Below, one piece after another: positions 1 to 15,067 of a stretch of 64,000 nucleotides of DNA. A program made the translations under genes and the position numbers. Below the pieces are notes generated by a model. It was not told the origin of the DNA. It searched no databases and worked only from the letters and a program-made list of their open reading frames with translations. Origin of the DNA: Eopsaltria australis (lineage: Eukaryota; Chordata; Aves; Passeriformes; Petroicidae); assembly GCA_034509425.1 (NCBI GenBank), contig JAVTVJ010000011.1, forward strand, positions 9,500,001-9,564,000. Direction: 5' to 3'. Positions within the stretch are counted from its first letter, which is position 1, and each line of letters opens with the position of its first letter.

Positions 1-1098
1 CTTGTCTAAGCAACCAAAAGTATTACTGCAGCTGCTTCTTGATCTGCTCACACCAGCACCACAAACCTTGCTCTGCCATCTTGCTTCTTGCCAGTGACGA
101 CTGGCTGTGGTTTCCTGACTGTAGAGTACTATGAACACGACCCATTCATATATAAATTTAGATGGTGTCACTGGAATTAAAAAAACCCCAACATTATAAA
201 AGAGATCAGCTGCTTTGAATACATAATTTCTCTTAGCAATTCAACAGTGAGTTGAAATTCCCATGGTGAATTACGCAGTAGGAGCCTAGGCTTGCAAAAA
301 GATGAGTGTGCTCTATCTCATTTGGAAAACACTGACTGCTAAAGACCCCTGTATATCTCTGAAAAGAAGTCTCTAATCCTTCTTTTGTGCTGTTCAAGCA
401 TTTTGCATTCTGCACTTATTTCCATTAAAAATCGATATCGAAAAATCAAATAAATCCTTTTTTAAGGTTGAGCATCACAAATCACCATTTACTTTCTGAT
501 CCTTAGTTAAAGGATGAAAATGTAAGTTGTTTTGCAGGCTGCAATCCCAATGGTATAGTGTAGGTATCATCCTGTTCTCATTGAAATTAATTTTCTTTGC
601 CAAATTTATTTTCATTAATGTATTCACCATTAACCAAAAGAGGCAAAACCCATGAGTTATTAACAAAAAATACCAGCTTTCATCTAGAACTTTATTTTGT
701 TTTAACACTATCAATATATTTTATGATAGTCCCTAATAAAGACAACTATGCCCAGACAGAATATACTAAAAAAATACAGTATACACTATAGACTGCTTCT
801 GTTCTCAATCAGGGGTGAAACAATTCTTCTACTTTTTCTTATCACAGCACAATAAAAGTATCCAGCTGAGTAAGCCTTCACACAGCAACACACTGTTTAT
901 CTTTTGGAATACATGGCCTGATCAAACACTGAGGTTCGGGCACGAAAAATGAAGTAATAACTACACAAAATCATCCTTTTTCACAAACATCAGTACACTG
1001 GTAATAAAATCGCTTTGGGGTTGCAACGCTGGGAAGGCACTGCAGAAGAAAGAACAGAACCTGGCTCTAAGAGCAGCATACAAGGCTACAGCCCTTAC
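1..1098 (-). other. THRB: THRB intron downstream of the 206-nt exon (partial)
   Basis: This is the intron after the hinge exon; it runs off the left edge toward the ligand-binding-domain exons. Its 5' splice site on the minus strand is the GT at 1098-1097 (CTG|GTAAGG). I see no coding exon, repeat or RNA gene inside. The short open frames here have no family resemblance and overlap each other on both strands, as expected for AT-rich intron. Confidence 0.85.
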
Positions 1099-1304
1099 CA
1101 GAAATTTCCTTTTCTGCTTCCAGTGGCTTCCTTGTGCATTGGTGGCCACATGTGCTTCAGTAACAATTTTGATGAGCTCCCATTCCTCATCTGTTGGCTC
1201 TGGTTTGTGCCCAATGGTTTTCTGCAGCTCTTCCCGACGTCTCTTCTCTCGATTTTCTTCTATCAGCTTCCTCTTTGCCAACCTCTTGCTGTCATCCAAC
1301 ACCA
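1099..1304 (-). CDS. THRB: THRB 206-nt exon: end of DBD extension, hinge, start of LBD
   Basis: This exon of thyroid hormone receptor beta, a ligand-dependent nuclear transcription factor, encodes the C-terminal extension of the DNA-binding domain, the hinge and the first part of the ligand-binding domain. The translation includes [11 protein letters not shown] (basic extension/nuclear localisation region), [14 protein letters not shown], a [11 protein letters not shown] stretch and a WKQKRKFL end, all diagnostic of TRbeta. The acceptor is CCCCTGCTAG|TG and the donor CTG|GTAAGG. The first two bases complete a Leu codon begun in the previous exon (T|TG), and the exon ends on a codon boundary. 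Its length of 206 nt equals the known size of this exon in vertebrate THR genes. The next exon (expected to begin PEDIG) is outside the window. Confidence 0.98.
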
Positions 1305-2836
<1,532 letters not shown>

Positions 2837-3518
2837 CTAGGTGCAAGAAATAGATACATTGGAAAGCATTAGCAGGGAGCAATTTTTAAAAACTGGAAGC
2901 TGTTTCGGTTTATTAGGCATGCACCTAAGTATGCAAGATAACACACTTCATTCCCTGAAGCTCTCAAAGCTCTCAAACCAGTTTTAAAGTGTATGGCATT
3001 TCTCCTGATTTTCTTTAAAAATTAAAAAACATGTAGACATCATAGATAAGTAAAGGTGCAAATAACACTGTCTTGAGGCAGTGTATATAGTGTCTTGTGT
3101 ATATATCTTCTTGTAGTCTTATGTTTTACTGTGTTAATTTTTTTTTGTATATGAAGTATTTTATTTTGAGCCCCTTTTCAAAATCTGTAATCATTCTGAA
3201 GGACATTAAAAGGTATACACATACATAGTTTTAATTAAAAAGTAGCTTCTGCAAATAGTAAGAATGGTGGTGTGTTTGTGCTATTAAAGGATTGAGGACA
3301 AACAGTTCTACTCCTTTCTCTCCATAAAAGCCAAATAACCAACCAGCGAACCAACCAAACCTCAGCAAGACAAAGATTTTCCAAATACAGTCTACACAAT
3401 CTTTGAGTTTGATTCTTCACAGTGTATCCCTAAATTATAAATTATTTGTATTTCAGAGAAGCAGATTTAATTTGTATTTACTACAGAATTTCAAAAGCCC
3501 CATCACCACCAAAGATTC

Positions 3519-3563
<45 letters not shown>
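3519..3563. repeat. (ATCT)n / (GATA)n microsatellite
   Basis: About eleven uninterrupted ATCT units within a THRB intron. Pure tetranucleotide tracts of this length are usually length-polymorphic. Confidence 0.97.
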
Positions 3564-3998
3564 ATTTATCATAATACAGATTTATATTGCAAATTTAAGC
3601 TGATCCTAAGACCATATGAACTAATGCAATCCCCTGAATTCATTCATTTGTACACTCCATAAAGCCTCACTTTAGGTAAAGAAATCAGATAAAATTTATC
3701 TCGGAACATTAGGGACATAATCCTGGTATTAATTTCAACATGACATTTCTCACTGACTTTTGCAAGGGCTGCATAAACTCCCCAAGACTGTAAGATATGA
3801 ACAAGATAGGCTGTAAAGCAGGAAATTTAGACTTCACTTTAATTTCAAGTTTCACCATTATTTGAGACCATCTACATTCAGCAATGCAACTCGGGATCAC
3901 CTTGACACAGAAAATGCACTGACACCTTGGTCCTGTTTGACTGAGGCTGCTGAGAATGACTTTGGTTTCAGTCAAAACAATGGCAAAATTCAAGTGAG

Positions 3999-4056
3999 AT
4001 TTTACCTTATGAATAGTCTCTTCAGCTGGGATTTTATCTAATGAATAGTCTCTTCA
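3999..4056. repeat. Short tandem duplication (about 26-nt unit, 32-nt period)
   Basis: Two near-identical copies, 3999-4024 and 4031-4056, share ATGAATAGTCTCTTCA preceded by an ATTTTA(C/T)CT core. This looks like a small local duplication in the THRB intron, with no sign of function. Confidence 0.85.
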
Positions 4057-6555
4057 CTTCAGTAGGCGAAAGGTCTGTTTTTAAATCATGTTAAATAACA
4101 CCCAGTAAAATCTTACAGCAGTGCGCAATTTCTTTTAACACAGAATGTTGAATTAACATATACAGATAAGTCTGTATTTCAGCTTGTACTTCTAACTCCT
4201 GTGAAGACAATAAAGAGCCTTGTCCTCATTAGAGTTTTATCTTACAAGGTTCAGCTTGAGCTAAAAGTACAACTCTTTCTTCCTTAATTATGTTAAGATC
4301 TGAAATGTTAATTAAACTGAGTGGCATAAAGCTTGTGTGTGAGCCTTTGCAAGACTGGGACTAGTGTTGAGGTAAAATCCAAGACATCACAGGCAAGATG
4401 TGGGGATTGGAAAAAGCCTCAAATTCTCATCTACTGAACATCTGGTTTTGGTTCTGTTCTCAACCCTGTGATGAATTCCTAGAGACAGGATCTGCCCCTC
4501 TCCTCCCTGGAGACCTAAGATGGCTGTGCACAACCAGGGTCGCAGGGTTATCAATAGTTACAGCCAGAGATGGAGAAACCTCTAATGAATCTCAGTGAGT
4601 GAGCTTCTATTTTCCAAACCTTGCATGGGGTTTAATTTAGCTGTTGCTTTATGATGGCAAGGCTCTCCATCACCTGTGCTGGGACAGCCCATTTCACCTT
4701 CTAATTTCTTTGCATTTCTCAGAAAATTTTGCATGAAACACTCTTTGTCCAATTCTAGATGTGTGTTAAGGAAGTTGCTCTCTATATCTGTCCAAACACT
4801 CCACCACAGAAGTGTTATTTTCATCAATAAAAGAAAGCACATTGTATTGCAGGCAGTAACTCTTCCTAAACTCATTTACTACGCACCTATATAGCAGTAG
4901 ATGCAACGGGTAATGTCTGGAAATACATTTCAGTGGTGTCAGAACTCACTTTTCATTTATTCATGTTTAGATTCCTCACAATTTACTCTTCAGAAATCAT
5001 GTATGAGGACAATTAGTTCATAAAAGCACTTGCCAAAGTAAATCTTTGGCTGTCAGCCCTGATTATTCTTGTTACAAAATTAAAATGACTTTGAGTGGAA
5101 GCAACTAGTAAACATGAAATTAATTGAAAGTTGATTATATATATTGTGTATTGATAAAACATATAACTTTGCTGATAAATCATACAACTTGAAATGCATA
5201 TGCAGCTCCTCTAAGAAATTAATTACTTTTTGCCAATTGTTATCTCAGTTCCTTGTGCACATAAGAATTTTATTTCAATGTTTTATTTTTATTATTATTT
5301 TATTTTAAATTGTACATCAGACAGAAGAACTCTATGTGAAGATGAAAGCAGATTTGTACGCTATGTCTCTAAAATAGATGGTGGGCATAAAAAGAACCAC
5401 TTCAGCTGAAGTAACCTTAGCAGGAAAGCTGGCAAGAGATACAGCTGTTCAGCTGAGAGCTAAGTACATTTCATAATGCCACAGTGCTGCTTACTTCTCA
5501 TTATATCTGAATGAAGTTACTTCCATACATGTTATCATCTGGTATTGAGGATGCCAATGTGTAAGAATCACTTTGCAGCTCCACAGTTAATTTAAAAGAT
5601 ATAAGTACTTTTTCCATACATTGCATGTAAGTATATGTATAAAACCATCACGAATATTACCATGAATCTGCTATGCATAGGATATTTAGGTCTCTCTGCA
5701 TTTCATAACTTTAACTTAGGGTAATGATGTGCAACCAAAAGAACCACTTCAACACAAGAATTACTGTGATGAGGGGCTCTAAAGCCAATCCAAACCCAAA
5801 ATCTCAGATCCAAATGTTCCAGACTTTGTGGATGAACAGAATGAGACTTTTGTGGTTTAGTCTCATGACACTAGTCCAAGACATGTGTGGTCCCATTTGT
5901 TTAGAAAAACAATATTTTTTTATTTTCTGCAGGAAAGAATAGTTTTCTTACAGAATCTCAAGCTATTCAGGCAAATTCATGGCAGTGAAATTGTGTAAGA
6001 TGTGCCTGATTCTGTTACTCAATTTTTTAATTTACTTGCCCAAAGCAATCTCTTTTTAAATTTAATTTTCCGTGTAGTCTTGGAGATGCATTTTAGGGCT
6101 GAAAGCACATTTCAATACGTTTAAGTTAAAGAAGTCAAAATCTTTTTGAAACTATTTTAATTGGGTGTCAATGCTTCCCAAATTGATGGATGTGACTGTA
6201 GTGTGAGCATGTGGAAGGGATTTTCATTTTTCCTTCTTCACAGGGATGATGAGAGGCACTGGAACACTGCTAATCACTACAGACTCTTCATGGCCATAAG
6301 CAGAACCTCAGCTATTGCATAAACAGCTTCAGTGGAGCTGCTGGGAACACACTGATGTGCTCTGACTGAGAACATGGCTAAAGAAACATTAAAAAATGGA
6401 AATTCAAAAGCTAACTGTTAAACAGCAACAACAATCAAATTTCTTGTTTTCTTTTCAGAAGCAAACATGGCAAAAATCAACCATATTCCTTATGCATATG
6501 AAGAGCAGCAGCACGGCCAGATACGGCTTATCATCAGTACTGGATGTTCTTATTA

Positions 6556-6906
<351 letters not shown>

Positions 6907-7342
6907 CTATGTTACGGACTTAATTAAACACAGTCTACAAGATCTGCTACTCTTCAGACTGATTCAGTGTCTACTGGTGAAGAGGGAAAAGCTGGAACAT
7001 GATTTCTCTCTCCTGAGTGAAAAACTACCTCAGAAAATATTCATTACTTTAAAAGATTTGATGTGAAATAATAAAATAGCAGTTAAGACATACAAAATAT
7101 TGCTGTTCTATATACCAGAAAAAACTCAATATACTGGTACACTGCAGATGAGACCCCAGGTTTCAATACGACTGGGGGACTTGGTAGTAAGAAATATTTA
7201 CTGACAGATGGTTTGTTTCAAAGCAGAGAGGTACTAGCAACATATAGCCCAAGCTGTATTGATCATGCCTGACCTGAACATGTTCCACAGGGATACTTAA
7301 CACAGCCTGAATTTAAAGCAAAATACATGGACATTCAAACAT

Positions 7343-7380
7343 CTGTGTGTGTGTGCGTGTGTGTGTGTGCATGTATGTGT
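7343..7380. repeat. (TG)n imperfect microsatellite
   Basis: An alternating TG tract, interrupted by CG and CATGTA, inside the THRB intron. It is a typical dinucleotide microsatellite. Confidence 0.93.
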
Positions 7381-7767
7381 TAGAATGAAATTTTCTCTTC
7401 TGAAGTGGTTTATCAGATGCAGCCAGTGAAAATATCCCTGCCGTGAAAAAACTGGCAATGCTCGGTTCTTTTCCCACAATGACATTTGTTTTGAAAACAC
7501 AAACATATTTTCAATTTGAGCAAAAAACCCAAACAATTCTGATGGCAAGCAAAAAGCAATTGTAACCACAGACAACTTTTAAACAGGGTAAAACATAAAC
7601 CTTTCAAAATCAATGTTTCCATTACTCGTAACTAATGGACTTACAGTTTGGAACTTTACCTTCTGAAAAATCTCACTGTGAAGATGTAACAGATTCCCTT
7701 TGGGGGAGAGAGGAAAGTGCACCTATATGCACAACTGTGTAAGACTACTGGAGTGTAGTAAACATTT

Positions 7768-8650
7768 CACAGAATCTCACAGTGGCTGAGGTTGGAAGTC
7801 GCTTCTGCTCCAACATCCCTGCTCAACATAGGGCCACGTAGAGCCAGCTGTCCAGGACTATGCCCAGCCAGCTTTTGAGTATCTCCAGGGATGAAGACTC
7901 CACAACCTTTCTGGGCAATCTGTGCAAGCACTCTGCTCTTTCACCTTCATAGTGAAAAGAAAATACTATTTTATTATTCTCAGAAGGAATTCCCTGTATT
8001 TTTATTTGTGCTCATTGCCTCTTGTTCTGTCACCAGGAACTGAGAGGAGTCTGGCCCTGTCTTCTACAGTATGGGGAATCAGGTAATCACACACACTGAT
8101 CTGCTCCCTTGAGCCTTCTCTGCTCCAGGCTGAAGAATCCCAGCTTTCTCAGTTGCTCCTTATAGAAGAGATGCTCCAGTTCATCATCTTTGTGGCCCTT
8201 TGCTGGGTTTGCTCCAGGATGTCTGTGTCTTCCTTCTATTGGGGACCCTAGAACTGAACTCAACACTGCAGATGTGTTTCACTAGAGCTGAACAGAACGG
8301 AAGGATCACATTCCTCAAGCTGCTGGTGATGATTTTTCTAAAGCAGACCAGCATGTCATTTACCTCCCTTGCTTCAAGGACACACTGCTGGCCTATATGC
8401 AACTTCCTGCCCACCAGAACCCCCAAGTTCTTCAGTGCAAAGCATTTCCTGCCAGTTGGGCCTGCACTGCTGCATTTATTGTTCCTCCCCTAGCACAGAA
8501 TTTGGCCTTTCCCTTTGATGAACTTCAAGAGATTCCTCTCATTCCATTTTTCTAGCCTGCCCAGGTTGCTCTGAATGGCAGCACATCCATCTGGTGTTCC
8601 AGCCACTCCTCCCAGTTTTGCATCAACTGCCTGCTGAGTGGCATTTATAA
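7768..8650 (-). mobile_element. CR1 LINE, 5'-truncated 3' fragment
   Basis: This roughly 0.88-kb segment reads, on the plus strand, as the reverse complement of a CR1 3' region. It begins with a CACAGAATCTCACAG-like terminus and continues through recognisable landmarks: CTCCACAACCTTTCTGGGCA, a TTGCCTCTTGTTCTGTCAC stretch, CTTCTCTGCTCCAGGCTGAA, ATGCTCCAGTTCATCATCTT, and GGTTGCTCTGAATGGCAGCA near the right end. The element is therefore on the minus strand, the same orientation as THRB. It covers the end of the reverse-transcriptase ORF plus 3' UTR, carries many breaks and has no intact ORF. The right boundary is approximate (8640-8660). Confidence 0.9.
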
Positions 8651-9010
8651 GTGAAATGAAGGAGAGCCCTTTGGATGTGGCTGCCTGTAACACTCTCCCT
8701 TACCACTGGCTTGCTGAATCCATCTGTAGCACCACACATAAGGCCAGACATGAAGCTTTGCTGTCTTCATGCAGCCCTCAGAGCAGTATGGGTTGGTACA
8801 GCTTGGGGACTTGGGACACCAGTCACTTGGAGGGCGACCAGCAGTGAGACTCAGGGCAGCAGAAGGCTGTTGCAGGATGCTGCAAGAGGGGTGGCCATCA
8901 TCTTCCTGCAACTAACATGCCAGAGGGTCAGCTCAGTAACAGACAGTTTGAATTCAAGTGCCTTCCTAAGGCTATGCTTCCAGAGGTTCTCCAGAAAGGA
9001 AAGTCCACAC
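8651..9010. other. Moderately GC-rich intronic stretch next to CR1, unclassified
   Basis: Sequence after the CR1 fragment has several overlapping open frames on both strands (about 60-110 codons). None shows domain-like composition or similarity I recognise. It may be a further decayed repeat or unique intron; I cannot tell. Confidence 0.4.
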
Positions 9011-12000
9011 TAGAGACAAAACACTTAAAAGTTAACTGAGCTTAAAATGCTTAAACTTTATGGAGGCTGGTGAGTAAATCAGGAGAAAGTAAAGAAGGTA
9101 AAAAGTATTTGTATGGCCTAGTCTGAGTGTAATTATGAGAACCCCAAATTATAGAGGAACATATATCCCTCTTCTCTAAAATGAGGAAGCAGTAGTATTC
9201 AGAAGCCATTCCTGGATACAGGCATCTCAGGTCTGCCAATATCCCCACTGACATCTGAAAGGGGAGAGGGGGAATGAGCTGAGATCCTAATGTTGTATCA
9301 AGCCAGTCTACAAGACAGCGAAAGACCAGATTTATATTCAGGCTACATTTCTCCATGATGAACAAGTTATACTTGGATTGACTGGTGGCCATGTGACGTT
9401 GAGGGACGAGAGACAGCAGGGTTTCAACTCTAATTACATCACTGACTCCTAATAGACACTATGCCAGTGGGGGATTAGCAGAGGTTATTATCTCCATCCT
9501 GCCCCCACTCTGCTCACACCTGCCTCTGCACATGCAGCACATACACAGCATAGAGCTGATAGAGTGGGCAGAAGATACAGCAAAGGGATGCAGAATTTAC
9601 GCCTAAATTTCTCATGAAGATCAATGGCTTCTTATTATTGCTGGTTACTGCTATTCATGAAATACAGACATTGCATAGCATAACCTACGTTCTCTAAAAT
9701 TCAGTATCCCTGGTTAGCTCATGTAATGGCAACTTGTTCTACTGGAGGAGCAGGAGACCACTTGTCTAAACTCCTTCCTTAAATATATACAGAAGGTCAT
9801 TCATGTGACTGCTGCTGTCCATCTCCTTCCTGGAGTTTCATTACTTTATGCAATATAAGAAACAGTTTCCAACCTGGCACAACACACGATCTCCTACAGG
9901 CATTCCTAGTCAGAAATTAAAAACAGCATCCTTACATTCAACCAAATTCTCAATTTTCTTGCATCAGAAGCATTAAATGCCACTTACTTCAGCTACCTAA
10001 ATATTATGTTCAGTACTTCTGCAGGACTGAGCTGAAGTCACAAGGGAAGCACACACCTGGGATTTTTCTAGGGATTCAACAGGAAATGTGAATAGAAAAA
10101 TCTTATTCCAAGAAATCATTGGCAAAAAAAGTGTGCAATACACATATCTTTTCTTTCTATAACAGTTTTCTATATTTTTAACATTTCTTCCAACAGCTAA
10201 TGGGGTCAGAAACAGCTAGAGTGGGAAGACTGGACCTTCAGTAGTATTTTTAAAATATATAATTCGGACGGACATCACTGCAAAAGGAGTAAGTGGATTT
10301 ACATTCAGTTCTTACAAACACAAATGTCCATTCTAAGTAATTTCTAGTAGTTGGAAATATCCTGTATGACCTCTGTATAAATTCAATACAATTTCATTTG
10401 AAAGACGTGCAGATAAACAGACTCAGTACATTTTTTCTGCTTCTCAGCGTTAGAAACAGCATTAGCAGGAAGAAATTTAACACTGTTTTTCTAAACATGG
10501 TACCAGAATGGAAGAAATGAACAGTGCAGTGGAGATTCCTGGGGAAGCCATGGATGGCAGCAGAGCTGTCTGTTAGATATTCTGAGGAAGGGGAACAGCA
10601 ACAGACTTGTCTCACTCTTTGCACCACTATCAGTAACTTGTCCCTCAAATCAACAAGTACTTTTGCTTCGCACGTGTGTAATAACACTGAAGCAAAGATA
10701 AAAATGTCTATGTGGAAAAGCAGATGCTGTCTGGACAGAGTAACTCTGGTGCTTTCTTAATAAAGAAGAATGTCTGATAAATCTCATGGGAACATTGGGT
10801 AGGTTCCTATTTCAGATGGTCATAATTTATCTTTTATTTCTTGGCCAAAACCTTTTAAGTAAATAGCTAAGAGGAACTGTTCAAGAGCAACACCAACCTC
10901 ACTGAATTGTACAGAAACAACCAATATTGTTCCTTGTTGTATCAGGTCTCTGCCTGCTGTATTCAGCATCCTCATGGACTGTCATTTGTTGCATCCTGTA
11001 TGATCTTCCAAGTTAATTATCAAGTATGACTTGACATTGTTTATCCCAATGCCCACCTTGGATCTTTGTTTTGAGTGGAGAATAATAATTAATGACCTTG
11101 ATCTGTCATGTCTCGTGTTTCCCCTGTAGCCTAAAGTAACACCTTTGGTCCCCAGACTCCCACCTGCCAGTCTGCCTAATCTTACTGTCTTGGCAAGGCT
11201 AAGCACACAGCAGGCCCAGTTGCCGCTCTCTAGAAGAATATGCCATATAATCCATTATAGCCAATCTTGAGAGTGATTTAAATCGCAAATGTAGCTTTGT
11301 AGAGGTATGGTAGGAAACAATTCCCTTCAACATGAAAATGCACAATGAGTCTGCCCCAAACAGCCATAAGGACAGAAGGAGATCTGCTAACCTATGCAGT
11401 CATCTGAGGTAGTCCTCCATTAATACTGTATACATGCACTCTTGAATTACCATTTGCAGGAATGATGCCTTAAAGCAGCATATATGACCCTGCACAGTGT
11501 TACGGGCTGGAGAGACACAAATGAGACATTCAGTGGCTATTCCTCCATGCAACAAGGCAAAGAAAAACTATTTCAATTATAACTAACTCTGAAAAATTAT
11601 AGAGTTTTTTTTCCCTCTGTACCTGGCACACATTAACAACAACAACAACAAGAAGTGTATTTTGAGAAAAGTAAAGAACTGATTTCAGTTTTGTTAAAGT
11701 ATCACTGCACATACTTCATATCTCCAGGTCTGTACAGATAAGTTGATATTTGCCTAGGGAATTAATCCACACCTTAAAAAAATTGTACAACCAAACGGTA
11801 TTTGACTCCCAAACAGGGATATGAGTAACACCGATGCAAACAAAGTATGCCTGTCTACCAGATGTTCATTATTAGCTTGTTCCTAATCCACCACAGATTT
11901 ATAGTTTGCAGGCAGAAAATGCCATATTTTGCTATTGCAGAAGGAGATTTACATTTCAAGACCATTATTCTGTATTTTGATTTTCACTGTACACTGGCAG

Positions 12001-14852
12001 AATCATGTATTAAATATATTCTCTGAAATCTTTCTTTCCCCCATCTAGCATGGTTTGCATGACTAGAGACCACTCACTAAAATGAGGAGATAGCACTTAC
12101 CAATAAGTTGGTATTCACTTACTAGACACTGCAGTATGAAAATGAAAAAGATAGAATTAATTACTACCTTGAGAACCCCCAACTGTATTAAAACTGAAAT
12201 GTAAATTTGTACTGCTGTTCTTCTACTTTCATAGTCACCTTGAACCATTTACAAATTATAAAAAATTACGAGGACCAGCCATACATCATCCTTGACATAC
12301 TTGTGCAGAAAAAGCTTAAATGGAGTGTCTGTTGGTGAAAGGATAGAGCCGAGAGAGAAAAAGCATACTCCATTCTTACTTGCGCTATTATCAACATCGA
12401 TCTGAAAGGCTGGGCAGACACACTGATCCTTGTTTCCCACTTTCTTTAAATTACTCCCACTGAGAAAAACAGCTTATTTCTGCTTCGAGCTTGGAAGCAC
12501 TGAGAAGGTTGCTGAACAGATTCACACTTTTCTTGTTCACTAACTGGCTGCATGTCCTGAATTTGGATCTTTGTTGACATTCTTTGATTTATGAAATTAC
12601 TAAAATTTGGCAAAAGACTCTGCAAAGATCAAATCTGAAACATTTTATAGCCCCTTTTCTCATAATGACTTTTCAGTGTATCAGCTCTGTTCCTTAGGCT
12701 GAGTCAGAAACCTTATCAACAACTGTGTTTTTGCAGAGAATGTGCTGAAAACATTTTAGCCCAAACTGTGGTATCGCTTAAACTTCTGCAACTAGTACTG
12801 TACCTGCAGCCATTACCAATTACAGGTATGAAATACACCACTTTAAGGGTCAGATCATGCCATTTCCCCACCCCTCAAATTATTTAAATGTTTTTAGAGA
12901 CAATATCTTAGTACTGCAAGAAAGTTATTTGTTTAGAAATCTAAGCCTCATTGAACAAAGCGAAGTATAACTTACTTCACTTTCTCATCCTTCATCTGGC
13001 TGGGGAAAGGTTACAGTAAAGGAGATGAAAACACATTTCCATTGACTTTTGTTATGAAAGAAATATAACTCCAAATGCATAATGATTTATGCAATGGATT
13101 ATGCAATTTTCCTTAGTGCTATTTCCCTAGATGGGTGGTCAAGAGCAAAATGAATATTTTTAATCCTTGAATAATCATTAACATACTGGGAGCTGCTCTG
13201 CTGCAAAGGCCAAGATGACAAATTCTCAGTGTTTCTGTAAACTGATTACATCCACATACACTCCCTGCATTGATGAAATGACGTTTTGGCATAAGCCTCA
13301 TGCTACTTCTTCTTAGCTATTTAGAAAGTGCCCTAATGTTCTCACACTGCTGAGAACTCAGTTTGGGATAATTCAGTTGCATACTCTAGCACTCACACAG
13401 TACGTATTCTCAGCTGCATGTTAATTGCCTGAGAAAATATAAAGAGAAATAATTATGGCAAATACAATTATAAAAATAACAGCAATAATAACAACTTTCA
13501 AAGCCCCATTCTCCCACCATACCAAGAGCCCTTCAAAAGATGGCATTAACCTCACTGGTATCTCACTGGTATCTGGGAAGCAAGGTGAGCTGCAGGAATG
13601 AGAAGCAGGCTCTGCTATAGCCTAAACTCAAGAACTCCCCCTGTAAACCCTTGGTTTGGGGGGCAGCCTCTGCTTACTGCTCTCTGCCCCAGAGACTCTG
13701 AAGTTAAAGCCTAACCTCACAGACACCTGTGGACATCTTTCATTAACACTGTCCACGAAATTACCATGCAAAGGAAAGTCAACTCTCATCCCAGTTTTAA
13801 CTTTGCAGACATTTCTCCAGTGTTGTCCAAATGTCCAAAACACTGTGCAGACACCAAGTGTGGGGAGACTGATGTTTCTGCACTCCTGTACATATTTCTG
13901 CTGTACCTTCCCAACTGCATCATCTCCTCCCTGACACTGGATACTCTTCCTCACAGCATAGGTTGTGTGAGCAGATACAGGGACATTTTTGCCTATCTAC
14001 TCAGCCTCTGCACAGGGGCAGGGGGGCACAGGCTCCCCCTGAGCATCCAGGCACTGCTGCAAGCTCCCCATGGCTGGCAGCACTGTATGAGTATTCCAGT
14101 TTAAGCTCTCTGGGACAAAACTGAGACCAGCACCTCGTTCTCATGACAATGAGCCCTGTTCTGCTTATCAGATTTCACAGCATTACACAGAAAACAAAGT
14201 ATATCTGGCTGTTTCCTAGGGCAGGATCAGGTCCAAAAGGGCTTCCTTAAAACAGTAAGCTCTTGCACAAATGTTATGCTGTCACCTTTGAACAGCGTAC
14301 ACCAGAGCACAAAAGGTAACAGAGCAACAAGTAGACACAAAGCTAAACCCACGTCTCCACCTCTTGATTTTCTGGACTACAATTCTTTTCTTTAAAAGTT
14401 AATTCTTTCATCAGAATTTCTGACAGATAGTCAGGAAATAATAGTTTTTAATGTACTGTAATAACTGAAGCAGCTTTCTTATATTTAGAATAGCTGGCTA
14501 TGCTTTATAAATGCTTATTTCTTTCCCCTTAGTGACACATTCCCGGGATCTTCGTTTCTTGTTTTTCAAGTTATTTTTTGAATTCTTTCAAAGTGACATA
14601 AAAATAAAGAAGTAATTAAATATCCCTTCAAAAATTATAAGCTTTTCAGCATATAAAATGTTGATTTTTATTTTCTTCCCAGAGGGAAAACAAGACTTTA
14701 ACCATTTAGTAACTAGCAAAAGTTCTGATAGGAAAAGAGTCCATGTGCTACTGTAAAGTACAATCTGATTTGAACAGCATGTCATTGAGATTATGACAAA
14801 TTTCAGGGGACTAACAAAAATACCAACTGCAACAATCAAGACTACTCATGAA

Positions 14853-14992
14853 CACCTGTTTAGGGACTTAATTTTGCTTTAATGGGCTATTACCAAGGCT
14901 TCTCTAACACTCACTCGGCTCCCCCAATCAATTCTGGATCAATACAGACACACATGCCCTGTGAAAAGCCTTCTGTTCTTAGGACAGGATTA
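14853..14992. promoter_or_regulatory. THRB: Candidate intronic enhancer: E-boxes, two Onecut sites, OTX site
   Basis: Within 140 bp there are an E-box CACCTG (14853-14858), two Onecut-type ATCAAT sites 11 bp apart (14927-14932 and 14938-14943), an E-box CACATG (14951-14956) and an OTX/CRX-type GGATTA (14987-14992). The cluster lies about 2 kb into the intron following the TRbeta2 exon. In mouse, the intron control region of Thrb and the factors NEUROD1, OTX2 and ONECUT1 govern retinal TRbeta2. Assignment here is by motif content only; such motifs occur often by chance in AT-rich DNA. Confidence 0.3.
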
Positions 14993-15032
14993 AAAGATTC
15001 GTTAGTTTTACGATAGCTTGCTTAAAAGATGG

Positions 15033-15037
<5 letters not shown>

Positions 15038-15064
<27 letters not shown>
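15038..15064. repeat. Uninterrupted A27 homopolymer
   Basis: Twenty-seven consecutive A on the plus strand (T27 in the sense of THRB transcription). There is no adjacent retrocopied gene or target-site duplication that I can see, so I treat it as a simple homopolymer. Confidence 0.95.

Positions 15065-15067
<3 letters not shown>

Noticed and set aside
8184..8693. Open frames of 67-97 codons on both strands
   Set aside because: They lie inside the CR1 fragment and are remnants or shadows of the element, not host genes.
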